DNA of 64,000 nt from Mytilus trossulus. Taxonomy: Eukaryota > Mollusca > Bivalvia > Mytilida > Mytilidae. The notes beneath the pieces are model-generated. The model was not told the origin of the DNA. It saw only the letters and a list, made by a program, of their open reading frames with translations, and searched no databases. The position numbers and the translations under genes are program-made. Position 1 is the stretch's first letter; each line of letters starts with the position of its first letter. Where the stretch lies: positions 9,934,195 through 9,998,194 of the forward strand of contig NC_086384.1 in NCBI RefSeq assembly GCF_036588685.1, read 5' to 3'. Below, piece after piece: positions 34,341-45,883 of the stretch.

Positions 34341-35370
34341 GGTAAAGACAGTTTTACGAAGTTTTCAAAAGAATTGTATCTCCAACAAAATCAATTATAA
34401 GTGTGACTGCTTTCACCAAGTTTCAGGTACAGAATGAAATAAATGAAATACAGGTATTCCTTAAATCATGACTAGCATGTGTAAATAATTGTGAATCAGT
34501 CCGTGAATCAGTCAAGCGTGGAAAATAACAGGTAATTTGTATGGGGGAATTACGATGGGTTACTTTTCATAGTGAAACAGAACAAAGGAATTTAATAACG
34601 TTGTGCTTAATACTGGTTTTAATTTAAAAACAAAGGTTTTTGTACAATTTTGATTAAAAATATTGATTAAAAAATATTGATTAAGAAAACACTAACAAAT
34701 CTTTGTTTTTCAAATTTAAATTTAACTTTTATGCCCTCTGTCACCCATCGATTGTCTTTTCGCCTCAACCTTTCCTAAGAATAAACTTTTATTCATTGGT
34801 TATTATGTGTACATATGTCATAACACGTCTACGTCATGCACAGTTTACCTGAAATATTCATGTTTATATATTTTTTTAATAATTAATAAAAATGCGCTGT
34901 AGAAATACGTTAAGCTACAGTTGTTTACAAACTTGTAGGCGGATCATGCATGAAAGGGTTGGTTAGCCACTGTTTACGATCGGCACACCGTTTACGTTAT
35001 CTTAAAAATTCCCAATTGAAATAACTTAAAATCGACATAAAAACGAGTTTCTTTAAATCATAATGTTAATGACTTCAAAGAAACAACACCTTTACATATA
35101 CTAAACTAAGTCATATATCTAGGGACAGAATGTCAACATATATGTTCCTGCATATAGTAGTCTCAGCATATATGCACGATTTTTTAAAACGGATTAATTA
35201 TGAAATTTATGATCCAATAAAATATCATCGAAAAAAAATATTTTCGTTTACTGAAAACATTGCCATTCAGTAGAGCACGTTAAAATGAAGTGAAATAATA
35301 GACATGTGATAGAGATTTTTTAAAACTTATTTTAGTATTTTCCATAAATTTCTATTTGAGAAACAAACAG
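34341..35370. other. Region upstream of the proposed SLC6 first exon
   Basis: This would contain the 5' UTR and promoter if the first exon is right. There is no clear TATA box, CpG-rich stretch or conserved motif. AT-rich, no ORF of note. Confidence 0.35.
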
Positions 35371-35379
35371 TGTCATAAA

Positions 35380-36440
35380 AGAGGGACGAAAGATACCAAA
35401 GGGACAGTCAAACTCATAAATCGAAAATAAACTGACAACGCCATGGCTAATTCGGTAGGTCACATTTGTGAAAGGGAAGTGGATTGTAGTCACGATGTAA
35501 GGAGCATATCCGATATCATTTGTGAAACGGTTAGTTCAATAACGGTCAACCAACTCGAGATGGCGTCCGTAAGATTTACGAATATATGATTTCAACTTCA
35601 CCATTTGGAACTCCTGGTTTAATAGCTTCCTTGTGAGCAGCAACCTTCTATTAAGAAAATCATGATAGGAAATGCAAGCACGGGAATATTAAATCAATTA
35701 TAGGAGATATATATCACGTATGCAGTTGCTGCTGGAATGTTGCTACTTAGAAACGGAACGTTCACAATTGGAAAGCTGAAATCATCTCTTTTGTCGTAAA
35801 GTTTTGTTTTCAACTTACCCTCATTATCAATTTCTAGATGTAGGTCAAGATATGAGGCCGACTTAACTTATCTGTAGTATCCTTTATCTCTAGTTCAATG
35901 GGATAGATGCGTTCCACATAGTCATCAAATTTTGAATTATTTTGTGAAAGAACATCATTTATATAGCGGAAAGTAGAGTTCAAGGATATCGATAACTTCT
36001 TATCTTTCTTCCTAAGAAGTTCCTGCATGAAGTCAGCCTCACAACAATAAAGAAACAAGTCGGCAAGTAGAGGGTCACACTTTGTTCCCATTGGAATGCC
36101 GACAGTCTGTTGAAAAAACACGTCCTCCGAACGTAACAAATATGTTGTCAATCAAGAAATCAAGCATCTTGAGAATATCAGTTCCAGAGAATCTTTTGTT
36201 TGAATCAGAGTGATCCTTTACAAAGTAGGATTTTAATATCCCTCCCTAAGACAAGATACTTGTACATTTGTATCTAAGTTGCCTATTCTTTTTAATGAAG
36301 CAAAGCAATACCAACTCTTTCAATTCGTCTTTTAGTTTGGAATGTGGAATACTTGTGTAAAAGTTGCCAAATAATTTGATGTATTTTTTCTTCATTTTCA
36401 GATTTAATTTAACATTTTCTTTCTTCCACGTGTATTTACC
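35380..36440 (-). pseudogene. Penelope-like element reverse-transcriptase relic
   Basis: The longest open piece (35834-36151, 105 codons) contains QQTVGIPMGTKCDPLLADLF and FRYINDVLS, which I recognise as the RT palm of Penelope-like retroelements, common in bivalves. Homologous residues continue in other frames on both sides: toward 36440 (LFGNFYTSIPHSKLKDELK) and toward 35760 (KLYDKRDDF-like), so it is frameshifted. The catalytic Y-x-D-D box reads Y-I-N-D, and APLLADLF reads DPLLADLF. It is 5' truncated, has no visible endonuclease domain, and ends in a CCAAAGGGACAGTCAAACTC-type tail near 35400. Inactive. Confidence 0.85.
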
Positions 36441-36568
36441 TTTTCTTTCGTTTCATTTCTTTTTTCAGTTTGAAGTTTCATATGACTTTGAACGTGCAGC
36501 AATAAGATTTTTTTAAATGAAGAAACTTTACTCGCTTTGTTCATCATTGTTTTCGTTGGATCATTTTA

Positions 36569-36859
36569 GGCAGCAACCATTCCAAGTTGGGGGGGGGGGG
36601 GGGGGGGGGGGGGGGCTATGGGTTTTTTTTGGAAAAAAAGTTTGTTTCCAGGTTTTGGTGAAAAAAAATAATTTGTTTTTGACCCTGAGAAAGAAAAAAA
36701 ATGTTTGTTTCACCCTCAGCTGCCACTATATGTAATGCTAAAATTGAAAGAAAAAAAATTGTTTTCGGTTTGTCGCTAAAAAGGTAGATTGTTCTTCGCC
36801 GAAGTTTGCACAGAAAAACCATACCCCTCCCCCAAGAAAATCAACAAATGGTTGCTGCC
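36569..36859. mobile_element. 291-bp TTA-flanked MITE with internal poly-G
   Basis: Perfect 13-bp TIRs (GGCAGCAACCATT at 36569-36581; inverse at 36847-36859) are flanked on both sides by TTA, the target duplication typical of PIF/Harbinger transposons. The interior starts with about 27 G's (from 36589) and carries A-rich tracts; toward the right end it reads CCATACCCCTCCCCC, a partial mirror of the left poly-G. There is no transposase. Confidence 0.85.
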
Positions 36860-37081
36860 TTAGCTCGATCGCTGGGTTTCTGTCTGTCAAAGGGACTTTT
36901 GTGTACACATCTACACGTGTACTTTTTTAGTACTAGATGATACGAGTTATCATCCGTCGTTAGTTATGCAGTATAGTACTTCATTCATTAAAAGTTGTGG
37001 TTTCTGAGGAGAGCAGGTAGAGTATACATTTGATATTTGATTTTTTTGTGTTTTAACGAAACTTTAAAGCACCTCATTTAG

Positions 37082-37190
37082 GCTATTCCGTGGCGGCCAG
37101 ATTTTTTTGGGTAGGATAGGGAAAATGACAATCCTAGTCAATTAAGATTGGAGTCGAGTGCAAACGCACAACCGGTGTTCTAGAGTATAC
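37082..37190 (-). repeat. Degraded SINE S2 body fragment
   Basis: CCGTGGCGGCCAGATTTTTT and GAAAATGACAATCCTAGTC align with the body of the copy at 30765-30840. No tRNA-like head is recognisable. Confidence 0.5.
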
Positions 37191-37369
37191 AACTGCAAAG
37201 CAGCATGAGCAGTACATGTAAACGTATATGATCCCATATATGCTTGTATTCCTATGATGTTTTTGTATCTTGTTGTCATTCATGATACATAAAATCTTGG
37301 GAAAAAACTTGGATCATGGAAAACTACACTGAAACTGGTATTTCACCCTGTAAATACAAACAGAAAACG

Positions 37370-38250
37370 ACGTGCTGTAATTGCTCATGAGACAACTCTT
37401 CACAATACATAAGACCAAATGGTACAGAAATTAACAATTAAAGGTCACAATGCGGCCTTCAACAATGAGCAAAGCCCATACCGCATAATCAGCTAAAAAA
37501 GGTCCCGAAATGTCAAATAATTATCAAATGAGAATATGAACGGCCCAATTAATGTACAAAAATGAACGAAAAACACAGTCAAAAACCACAACCACTGATT
37601 TAAAGGCTCCTGACTTAGGATAAGACACATAATGATATACATCATGACAGAATGTAGCGGTGTCAAACATGTAAGCGTGACCCCATGCAAGACTTCCAAA
37701 ACAGTGGTGCAACAGTATGAAATAAGAACGAACTATAAAATATTAGTTGAAAAAGGCTTAAGTCATCAGATGGACACACATAGACTTCCAAAACAGTGGT
37801 GCAACAGTATGAAATAAGAACGAACTATAAAATATTAGTTGAAAAAGGCTTAAGTCATCAGATGGACACACATAGAAATACACCAAACGAAAACAGAGTG
37901 GACGTGACCGGGTACTTGTACATCCCAACAACAAAATTACACTAAATTTCTACAGATCTGAGAGTACAGTAATCGCAGTAACTGACAGCTAGTTCAAAGC
38001 AAATGACAACTTATACTACATGTAAAACATCGGGAATCTAGGACTTAACCAGCACACATCTAACATCCAATGAATTTAGTGTTAAGGCGTCATAAAAAGT
38101 CAGAGAAAAACATGAGACTCTTACTTACAGAATGGAAGTATTATATTGACAGGGTCTATATAATAGTCCCATGCTTACAGCAAGACATGTGCAGCATTAG
38201 AAAATCTCAAGGGAGAGCTGACAATGTGTTTTAACACCTCAAACGTTGGT
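37370..38250 (+). mobile_element. Long interspersed repeat (A2-type head, ~0.9 kb), plus strand
   Basis: The head matches family A2 (ATTGCTCATGAGACAACTCT, AAGGTCACAATGCGGCCTTC, AACAATGAGCAAAGCCCATA). It then continues with TGACAGAATGTAGCGGTGTC, GTGGTGCAACAGTATGAAAT, ACCGGGTACTTGTACATCCC, GACAGCTAGTTCAAAGC and TCCCATGCTTACAGCA. An opposite-strand copy of the middle part is at 39545-39935. It contains the exact 92-bp duplication noted separately. Confidence 0.75.
37690..37876. repeat. Exact 92-bp tandem duplication
   Basis: The unit starting AGACTTCCAAAACAGTGGTG at 37690 is repeated without a visible mismatch from 37782 to about 37876. It lies within the long interspersed repeat. Confidence 0.95.
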
Positions 38251-39540
38251 AGCATGAATGTTAAATCATCTTGCTTATCAACATGAACTCCTTGAGAGTT
38301 CACATAACATTTTCCGAGTCCTCATTTTCGTTCGGTTCGATATATATGACTTATATTTTGCGTGTTGGAGCTGACGAGCGATATCAAAATACCATGACCC
38401 AGATGAAAAGGAAAGAAGAGCTATTTTTAAGACAGGGTTTTGATACGTATATCTTTATAGTACATGTATGCATGCAGTTACACGCATTAGATTTAAACTA
38501 TATGCTATTTGGATTACTGCAGCGTAAAACTGACGTAAAATTCTCGCATGTATTAACGTAAGAAGAGAAAATATAAATACTCTGACACATCAGTCTCGCC
38601 TCGTGTCTCACATCCATTATGCTGTTAATCTGTCTTAGGGATAAACAAACTCTTTAATATATATGTAGCTTTTAGCGACGCCTTTTCGGCTGTCGTAATT
38701 CGTTACAGAGTTAAATTTACCTTATCCTGATTTAAGTACAATTCTTGTTACTGATACTTCAAAGTACACAGTCTGTTGAACGCATTTATGCACTCAATTT
38801 AAATGACATAATTATGCTTAGTACTTAAACTTCACACTTCATGCATCATGAGTTAGTACATTTAATATTTCAAAGATATTGAATGCGTGGGTATTTGATT
38901 TTTTTAATAACACCTACACTCGTAGATTTTTTTCATAGTTTTAAATTCCCGCCATATTTCTGCTCATCTCACAGCTTTACACAAATCTTCATATTCCAAA
39001 TTGCGTAAAATCCGTCCCACTTTATACAGTAATTTAATAAATTGGTTAAATTTCAATGCATATTTCACGGCAAACAGATATGACAAATGATTTCCAATAA
39101 ATTATTGTTGTTATTATATTTTTGGTAAACACTCAAGAACTAATTATATTTCTCTCGTGTGTTTTTGAAACTTCAATTATCCATTTAAAATTGATTTAAA
39201 CTTATTATTCCTTTACATTTAAGATATTATCAAACTATTACGGTGATCTAAGCCAACACGTTTTAGTGAAACTGATATACCTACATGCCCTCCGTGTACT
39301 GAATATACAGTATGGTGCCGATCATAATACTGTAGTATTACAAATCCAATAAATCATACTGAAACAAGACAAGATATGAACAAGGACAAAAGTCCTATTT
39401 CCCTGGTTCAATTGTTTTGGTGAAAAGCAGACGGGTTTAATTCGGTTTTTTTTTTATATCAGAGGTTTAAAAAGAAATGCTGCGAATGTATTCGCGATTA
39501 AGTCTTAAGATGCTTTTTAACTGCGAGTACTCTCAGAAAG
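38251..39540. other. Intergenic stretch between two inverted repeat copies
   Basis: A 96-codon plus-strand ORF (38271-38561) starts LINMNSLRVHITFSESSFSF but matches no family I know and has no coding neighbours. The rest is AT-rich with no feature. Confidence 0.4.
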
Positions 39541-39544
39541 TGCT

Positions 39545-39935
39545 GAGTGTCATTTTGTTGTTGGGGATGTACACAAGAACCCGGTCACGTACACTCTGCT
39601 TCTTTTAGATGTATTTCTATGTGTATCCATCAAATGAGTTAAACCTTTTTCAACACATTTTTATAGTTACTTCTTATGTTTAACTGTTACACCACCAGTG
39701 CTGCCCCAGGTTAGGGTGGTGGTTGTGCTTCCGCTAACATGTTTAACCCCGTCACATTCTGTATGCGAGTGCCTGTCCCAAATCTAGCCTGTAATTCAGT
39801 GGTTGTCGTTTGTTGCTGTGTTACAAATTCATTTTTCGTTTATTATGTTGTACATAGGCTAGGCTGTTATTTTTCTCGTTTGAATTGTTTTATATCTGTC
39901 ATGCCTCTTGTGTAGCAACCATGCATACCGCATCT
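39545..39935 (-). mobile_element. Long interspersed repeat, minus-strand copy
   Basis: On the plus strand: TTGGGGATGTACACAAGAAC, TTGATGAGTTAAACC-type words, CACCAGTGCTGCCCCAGGTT, AACATGTTTAACCCCGTCAC and CATACCGCATCTTC. These are the inverse of the blocks in 37370-38250. ATGTACACAAGAACCCGGT mirrors ACCGGGTACTTGTACAT. Confidence 0.75.
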
Positions 39936-40702
39936 TCTTTTTCATAAAAATATACTTTTTAAAATCAAGGACCCTTGATTGTTACTATGATTTCTTTTCC
40001 ATGCATTTAAACAGACATGTTATAAGTAACCATTATTCTTCTCGGATGTATTCATTTATAAGTTATGTTTACATTATGTATTTATTTATCATATATTGTA
40101 TTTGCATGTATATTATATATATTGCATGTCATTGTACTGATGAGCATTATTTACCAACGACATGAATAGACACAAAAATACATGTTAAGCAATAACAAAG
40201 ACATTCTGGTAATGACACAATATAGAAAAATGTTACAATTCAAACATTGTGACACATTTTACTTAAATTTGAAGAGTAATTTTTATTTCTATTTTACGTC
40301 GATGGGAAAACGTAAATGCATACAAATGAGAAAACCAACTCAATAAATTTTATTTTAGTTGATTGTAAAATCTGAAATTTAAACTGAATTGAATAAGGTT
40401 ATTGAACATCAGAGCTCTGATTGAACATGATCATATAACCTTATTAACATCAAAGTAAGTTATTTTAATGAGAGATTCTCTGAAGCAACACATTGACATC
40501 TTCATTCTATTTAATTTCAAATTAACAAGTAATGTATATCATATCGTCTCGGTTGGTGGGCTTTCAATTTTGGCAAGCTGTTTCCTTCAACACATGAGCA
40601 GCTTTCAATCACTACAACTTTCTCTGTATGTAACATTGTCTATGCCAGAGACATACATATTGTCTATACACAGTCCTATAGATGTATGACGGTCTGGGTG
40701 GA

Positions 40703-41010
40703 ATAGATATAAAAAGTATGTGGTATACATGACACCGAGACAACTCTCCATCCAAGTCATAACTTGTAAAAGTAAACCCTTATAGGTCAAAGGTTTCCAA
40801 CACAGAGCCTTGGCTCACACAGAACAGCAAATAAAGGGCCCCAAAAATATTAGTGTAAAACCATTCAAAAAGCAAAACCAACGGTCTAACCTATATTTAA
40901 ACCAAGAAACGAGAAAGATTTATGAACCACGTAAACAAACGACAACAGCTGAAATTCAGGTTCCTGACTTAGGACAGGTGAAAACAAACGCAGCGGGTTT
41001 AAACGTTTTC
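40703..41010 (+). repeat. Interspersed repeat family A, longest plus-strand copy
   Basis: From GAATAGATATAAAAAGTATG through GACAACTCTCCATCCAAGTC, GGAGCCTTGGCTCACACAGA, ATAAAGGGCCCCAAAAATAT and CCATTCAAAAAGCAAAACCA to an extended 3' part (AACGAGAAAGATTTATGAAC, TTCCTGACTTAGGACAGGTG). The 3' part is shared with the ~0.9-kb element at 37370, linking the two families. Confidence 0.85.
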
Positions 41011-41165
41011 ATAGGTACCAACCTTCATCCTTTCCTGAAACATTGAGTTTAACTAAACACTCAGCGGAACGAATAAATTTGATCTATGGCACAATGTTAA
41101 GATAAAATCAATAAAATAAGTAAATTTCCATTTACGTTTTCTTTCATTTTTATTTTCCTATTTTT

Positions 41166-41310
41166 CTATTTTTTGTACTTTTACCAATTATTTTCTATTT
41201 TTGTACTTTTACCAATTATTTTCTATTTTTTGTACTTTAACCAATTATTTTCTATTTTATGTACTTTTACCAATTATTTTCTATTTTTTGTACTTTTACC
41301 AATTATTTTC
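41166..41310. repeat. 29-bp minisatellite, five copies
   Basis: Five near-identical units of CTATTTTTTGTACTTTTACC plus AATTATTTT. Hydrophobic ORFs across it are by-products of the repeat. Confidence 0.95.
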
Positions 41311-42599
41311 TATTTCTTATATTTTAGCACCTCATCATTCTCTTATCTTTATATTTTTGTCATTTTCTTTACATATTGCCCATTATTAGCTATTCTATAA
41401 CTGACCCAATCCACACCCTTCGCGATGCTTATTCACACAACATTGTGAATTCAGCCCTTGTTTGTTTGTTTGTTTTCTACTGGTAAATCTTATCTTTACC
41501 AAAGCTTTTCTATAATTAAGATTTTGTTTAACTACTTATTTAGGTGTCATTTAGGACTATACGCATTCAGAATACATGTACACAAAACTAACACAATTAT
41601 AATGTAAAACACACCTCGGGGACTATATAAGGGTTAAGAAACTGGTTTTGCTTCTTTTTGTAGAATTAACATATTTATTCAAAGCAATTTCTTTTCCAAA
41701 TGACCGGTGCGTGATATAAAATGGCCATTACTGAGGTATTAACATCTTGATTTGTAAATAAAGTAGACAATATTCAAACATTAAAGCCGATCTGGTTGAC
41801 CAGGGGTCACACAATCTCAGAAGTTTTATTGTTAACAAAATTCCTTTCTTTACTATAACCTCTAATCAATAGGTATTGTTGACAATTTTAATTATTCCAT
41901 TTAAATACGAGTTCTAATGCTTCATCAAGGTTACCAGACCAAGAAACGGGACAGTAAAAAAAACTTCTCACATACTTGAATATTTATTGTCACAAATGAA
42001 TTGTAAATAAAGCTGTATGGAAAGATTTAATGTAAACAATATGAAAGGAAATTTAAAATGTACATGTATGAAGTGTAAAACAAGAGCTCACAAGATGACA
42101 ACTTTTACCCTCTTAACTTGCCATGTCTGTTTTAATGTTACAAGTCGAAAGATAAAGGTTTTACTACAATTATCACATACGCTAAACATTTGCAATGACC
42201 CATGTAAATAAGGCCAAGGTCATGGTCAAATGAGAGCACGATAAATGGCTGACCCCTGTTAAGAGAGAGTACGTCATATGTATTACCCTTGTAGATTTCG
42301 ACAAAGGGCAGATTAGATAGGATTAATTTTAACGAGTCACTGAACAATTTCCAATTATAAGTTTTGCTCTATATGCAAAAGTATTCGTCAAATTTAGCTA
42401 TTTGAAGGGAAATAACTCTTGTATGTATGTACTGGTAAATGCCTCCGATATCCGAAGAACCCCTCGAAAGCTGCGAGGGTACAGTGGCATCCATGTACAC
42501 TCCCTATCGGGATTAATGGAGATGTGTCACTAACGTATATTTATTCGACAATTATTTTTAAAGGACAATTCAATCCCCACCCAACACAAAGAGAGTGCT

Positions 42600-42925
42600 A
42601 GGACACCGGGAAGTCTGTTATTATGGTGGAGGAAGCCGAAGTACTCGGAGAGAACCACCGGGCCACTCGGTGGAAACAGACAAACCAGAGAGATATCAGA
42701 CGATTGCTCTCTAGGTCAAAGTAGGGTACAACTTTGACCAACCGAGGCCCCCAAAGTACCCAAGCTAGTTTAAACTCCGGTTTGGGTACCAGAGATGTGT
42801 GCGAGAGGGTGAAAATTACCCTTCTGATGTACTGATATTTTTAGCACCCCGAGTGAGAATCGAACTCGGGACCTTCAGCACTGTAGCCATCGGTCTTAAC
42901 CACTACACCACGAACTCACTCTTGA
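42600..42925 (-). mobile_element. tRNA-derived SINE family S3
   Basis: The minus strand starts with a clear tRNA-like head: A-box region TGGTGTAGTGGTTAAG (42895-42910) and B box GAGTTCGATTC (42857-42867). It continues into a body whose plus strand reads GGAGGAAGCCGAAGTACTCG and GAGAACCACCGGGCCACTCG, a word set common in invertebrate SINEs. The flanking GC-richer part down to about 42420 may belong to it. The acceptor-stem pairing of a real tRNA is absent. Confidence 0.75.
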
Positions 42926-43131
42926 CAATTGCAGATCTTTATGCGCGGACCATTTTTCAATTTTAATTCTACTTAAATAGTTCCCAAGATATTACAAAAA
43001 AATAGCAGAAAATTCAGGGAAAATGAAAATAAAGGATCATAACTCCTATTTAGATAGGATTTCCAAACAACCAGAAAATTAGGCATAGGTAGATCGTAAT
43101 AATAACAAACATAATCGTATTAATTACTAAT

Positions 43132-43614
43132 TCATTTCACTGAACATACATTACATATTTTTTTCAGTATTTCACGCGACATGCGTTTGCCACAACGAGG
43201 AAAGTCCACGACAATGCCGAAAAGTATGTTGTCAAGGTTGTCATCATCATGCAATGCCAGAAAAATCTCTTTTCTGTAGTCCAAAACGAGCCTTCCTTTG
43301 ATAGTTGTTTCTCTCTTAAATAGAGTTGTCAGAGATTTCTATTTTCCGATATCTGGAAGTCACAATCCAACAACGAATCCAGTTCATTTTGGTTGGATTG
43401 GTATTTTGGATGACCATCCAAACTAGGGTCGATTGAATTATCAGTTTTCACAGGTTGCATGTTTCCATACTTAATGCATTCCATTCTCAGTGTCATCATT
43501 GCGCTGGAATGGTAACTCATAGATTTTCCAGTTCATGATTCGAAAGCATTCTGACACTATTTGGTTAGATATACTGTTCCCAGGTAGAACTTTCATCATT
43601 TCTGATTCTTCCAT
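43132..43614 (-). pseudogene. Unidentified frameshifted coding relic
   Basis: Three adjacent minus-strand pieces look protein-like but lie in three frames: 43471-43614 (47 codons, includes ECFRIMNWKIYELPFQRNDD), 43329-43520 (63 codons, includes DNSIDPSLDGHPKYQSNQNE) and 43132-43338 (68 codons, includes GRLVLDYRKEIFLALHDDDN and GIVVDFPRCGKRMSREILKK). Together they would span about 160 residues of a soluble, mixed-charge protein. I do not recognise the family. Either a decayed gene or TE ORF, or a gene with short introns I cannot see. Stops and frame changes favour a relic. Confidence 0.45.
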
Positions 43615-43694
43615 TATTTTGTTTGTTTCATCTTAATTCTCTTAATTTCTCATATTTCTCTAGATTGCCCATGATTCCCTTCAAATAGCTATTC

Positions 43695-44075
43695 ATAATG
43701 AAGAAAATGCTCATAAAGAAAAAAAATCTCATCGTAATAGAGAAAAACCTCATCATCAAGAAAAACCTCATCATAAAGAAAACCCTCACCATAATAGAGA
43801 AAAACCTCATCGTAATAGAGAAAAACCTCATCATCAAGAAAAACCTCATCATAAAGAAAACCCTCACCATAATAGAGAAAAACCTTATCATAATAGAGAA
43901 AAACCTTATCAAAATAGAGAAAAACCTTATTAGTTAGAATAGAGAAAAACTCATCATAATAGAGAAAAAGTCATCATAATAGAGAAAAAACTTATCATAA
44001 TAGAGAAAAAGCTCATAATAATAAAGAAAATACAGATCATAATAATGAAAAACCTCATCATAAAACAGAAACCGA
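43695..44075. repeat. 21-bp (seven-codon) minisatellite
   Basis: About 16-17 units built on CCTCATCATAATAGAGAAAAA and variants with CAAG or AAAG replacing AATAG. The 21-base spacing keeps all six frames locked, so long artefactual ORFs appear on both strands. One plus-strand frame reads repeats of NREKPHH/QEKPHH/KENPHH. Confidence 0.9.
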
Positions 44076-44079
44076 CATC

Positions 44080-45870
44080 ATGATTCTGAAGGAATTACCA
44101 TAAGGCATTTCCGGCGTTCCATACAATCCATTATACATACATGTTTAAACTAAATGCAATGTAACAGACGGACAATCATTCCATACAATAAATATAGTTG
44201 AACTTCTTTTAAAAGACATATCAACGAAAAGTCAACATTGACCAATGAACCACTAGATGTCTTCTTGCTTATAGTATTGAGGAAAAACTAACCCGACCAT
44301 GAAGGTCCGTGTAACACTTATCAATTCAAAGTTTTAAAAAGTTTTGAAATTTTAGAATTTTGTAATTTTGATCAAAGTTTTAAAATATCAAAACTTCAAA
44401 TTGTGTTAAAGTTTTGAAATTTTGAAATTTTAACCAAATTATTAAAATATCAAAATTCTAAATATTGTTTATATATTTGATAGTTTAGGAATTTGATCAA
44501 ACTTTTAAATTACTAAAACTAACGTGCAATTTTGATTATTTCAGCATTTATTGGGTAGCACACAAATCCAGGGCGCTCGTATAAGGCAGCTTAACTGCCT
44601 AAAAAGAGAGGACGTGCAATTTGTGTTTAGCTGCAATTGGCAATGCATACCATAATTTATTTGAATGCATAATCAATTATTTGAAAGTGAAATCAGCGAA
44701 AATGTCTTGTGATGGGATTGATGGTTAATTATTTAGCCGAATATTTCTCCCATGTACTGAATTCCACAGATGCCATATGTTAAACATAAACAGAGTTCTC
44801 CGTTATACAGTTACAATCTACATAGATGGTATATTTTTGTTTTGTAAAGGATCTGACGAAAGATCTGCTATTATGAGCACCTTTACAACATAAAACTAGA
44901 TCTACAATATAACATATGTCATTATTGTGGCTTATGTAATTAGGCAGACAGGATGTTAAATGTTATATTTACTTGTGCATTCATGGTGTAAATGTTTTTT
45001 AAAAACCTAAAAAAAACATTTGGTGTGTCCGATTTGTCATTGTTTCAAAATTATAAGATAAATGAATCATACATATAACAATTTGACAATTAATTATACA
45101 CATCTTATTATAAACCAAGTCGCATTTGTTTGAATAGCTTGTCTATGTTTGATAAAGAAATATGATTAATCCTTTTATAGTTATATTTTTCATTTTGTGC
45201 ATATTCTAGGCAAATAAACTCATCATAGAGACCAGAACTAAATTTTGTCAATATGCCAGACGTGCATTTCGTCTACTAAAGACTCATGCACAGCTTGATG
45301 ATATATTCTTCTTGTAATTTGTTGACCTAAAAGGTTTTCTGATTTTTATTAATGTTTTGTTGGGTTTCTATTTCTATGACGTATACTATTTCTCATCATA
45401 TACATATTAATCAAATAGATATAAAGGAGCAAATACAATTGAGTAACTCAGTTGATGGGATCTAGCCATTTAATGCAACAAGAAGCTTGACATAAAGAAT
45501 GCAGCTGCAAAATTCTGCAAATTATCTCCTATCAGAAATGACAACAATTCAAAATGACCTCGACAACGGACAACAATGCTGCTTGCATTGTTTTGAAGTG
45601 TAAACAAATAAGAAATATCATACGTGTTTGTTGTTCCTTGACTGCTGTCTCATTAATATTTACCATGCTGTATGTTTCATTAATACCAAATGAACTCAAC
45701 ATCTTAAAGAACATTTGAGCCACCAAAAAAAATGGAGATGATCATTGGTTTTTTTTTCTAATGCAACTAAAAACTCAACTAACTAAACATTCATTTCATT
45801 AGAAATCCACAAGGATCAACATTTTATTATTGTCTAAACATAAAACATTTTATAAAGATCACAAAGCCTT
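44080..45870. other. Intergenic, low-complexity AT-rich DNA
   Basis: Bases 44330-44530 are dominated by TTTTGAAATTTT/AAAATATCAAAAC self-complementary words. There is a short CAGACGTGCATTTCGTCTAC repeat fragment near 45255. No ORF of note. Confidence 0.5.
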
Positions 45871-45883
45871 TAGGACTCACTGA

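Noticed and set aside
38271-38561. 96-codon plus-strand ORF as a possible gene
   Set aside because: No domain, no splice context, flanked by repeats, and codon content resembles the surrounding AT-rich DNA.
42843-42921. Possible tRNA gene on the minus strand
   Set aside because: A and B boxes are good, but the acceptor stem does not pair and the sequence continues into a SINE-like body.
43628-43937. Long overlapping ORFs on both strands (FFSIMMRFF.. and IEKNLIIKKN..)
   Set aside because: By-products of the 21-bp repeat, whose unit is a multiple of three and therefore keeps frames open.
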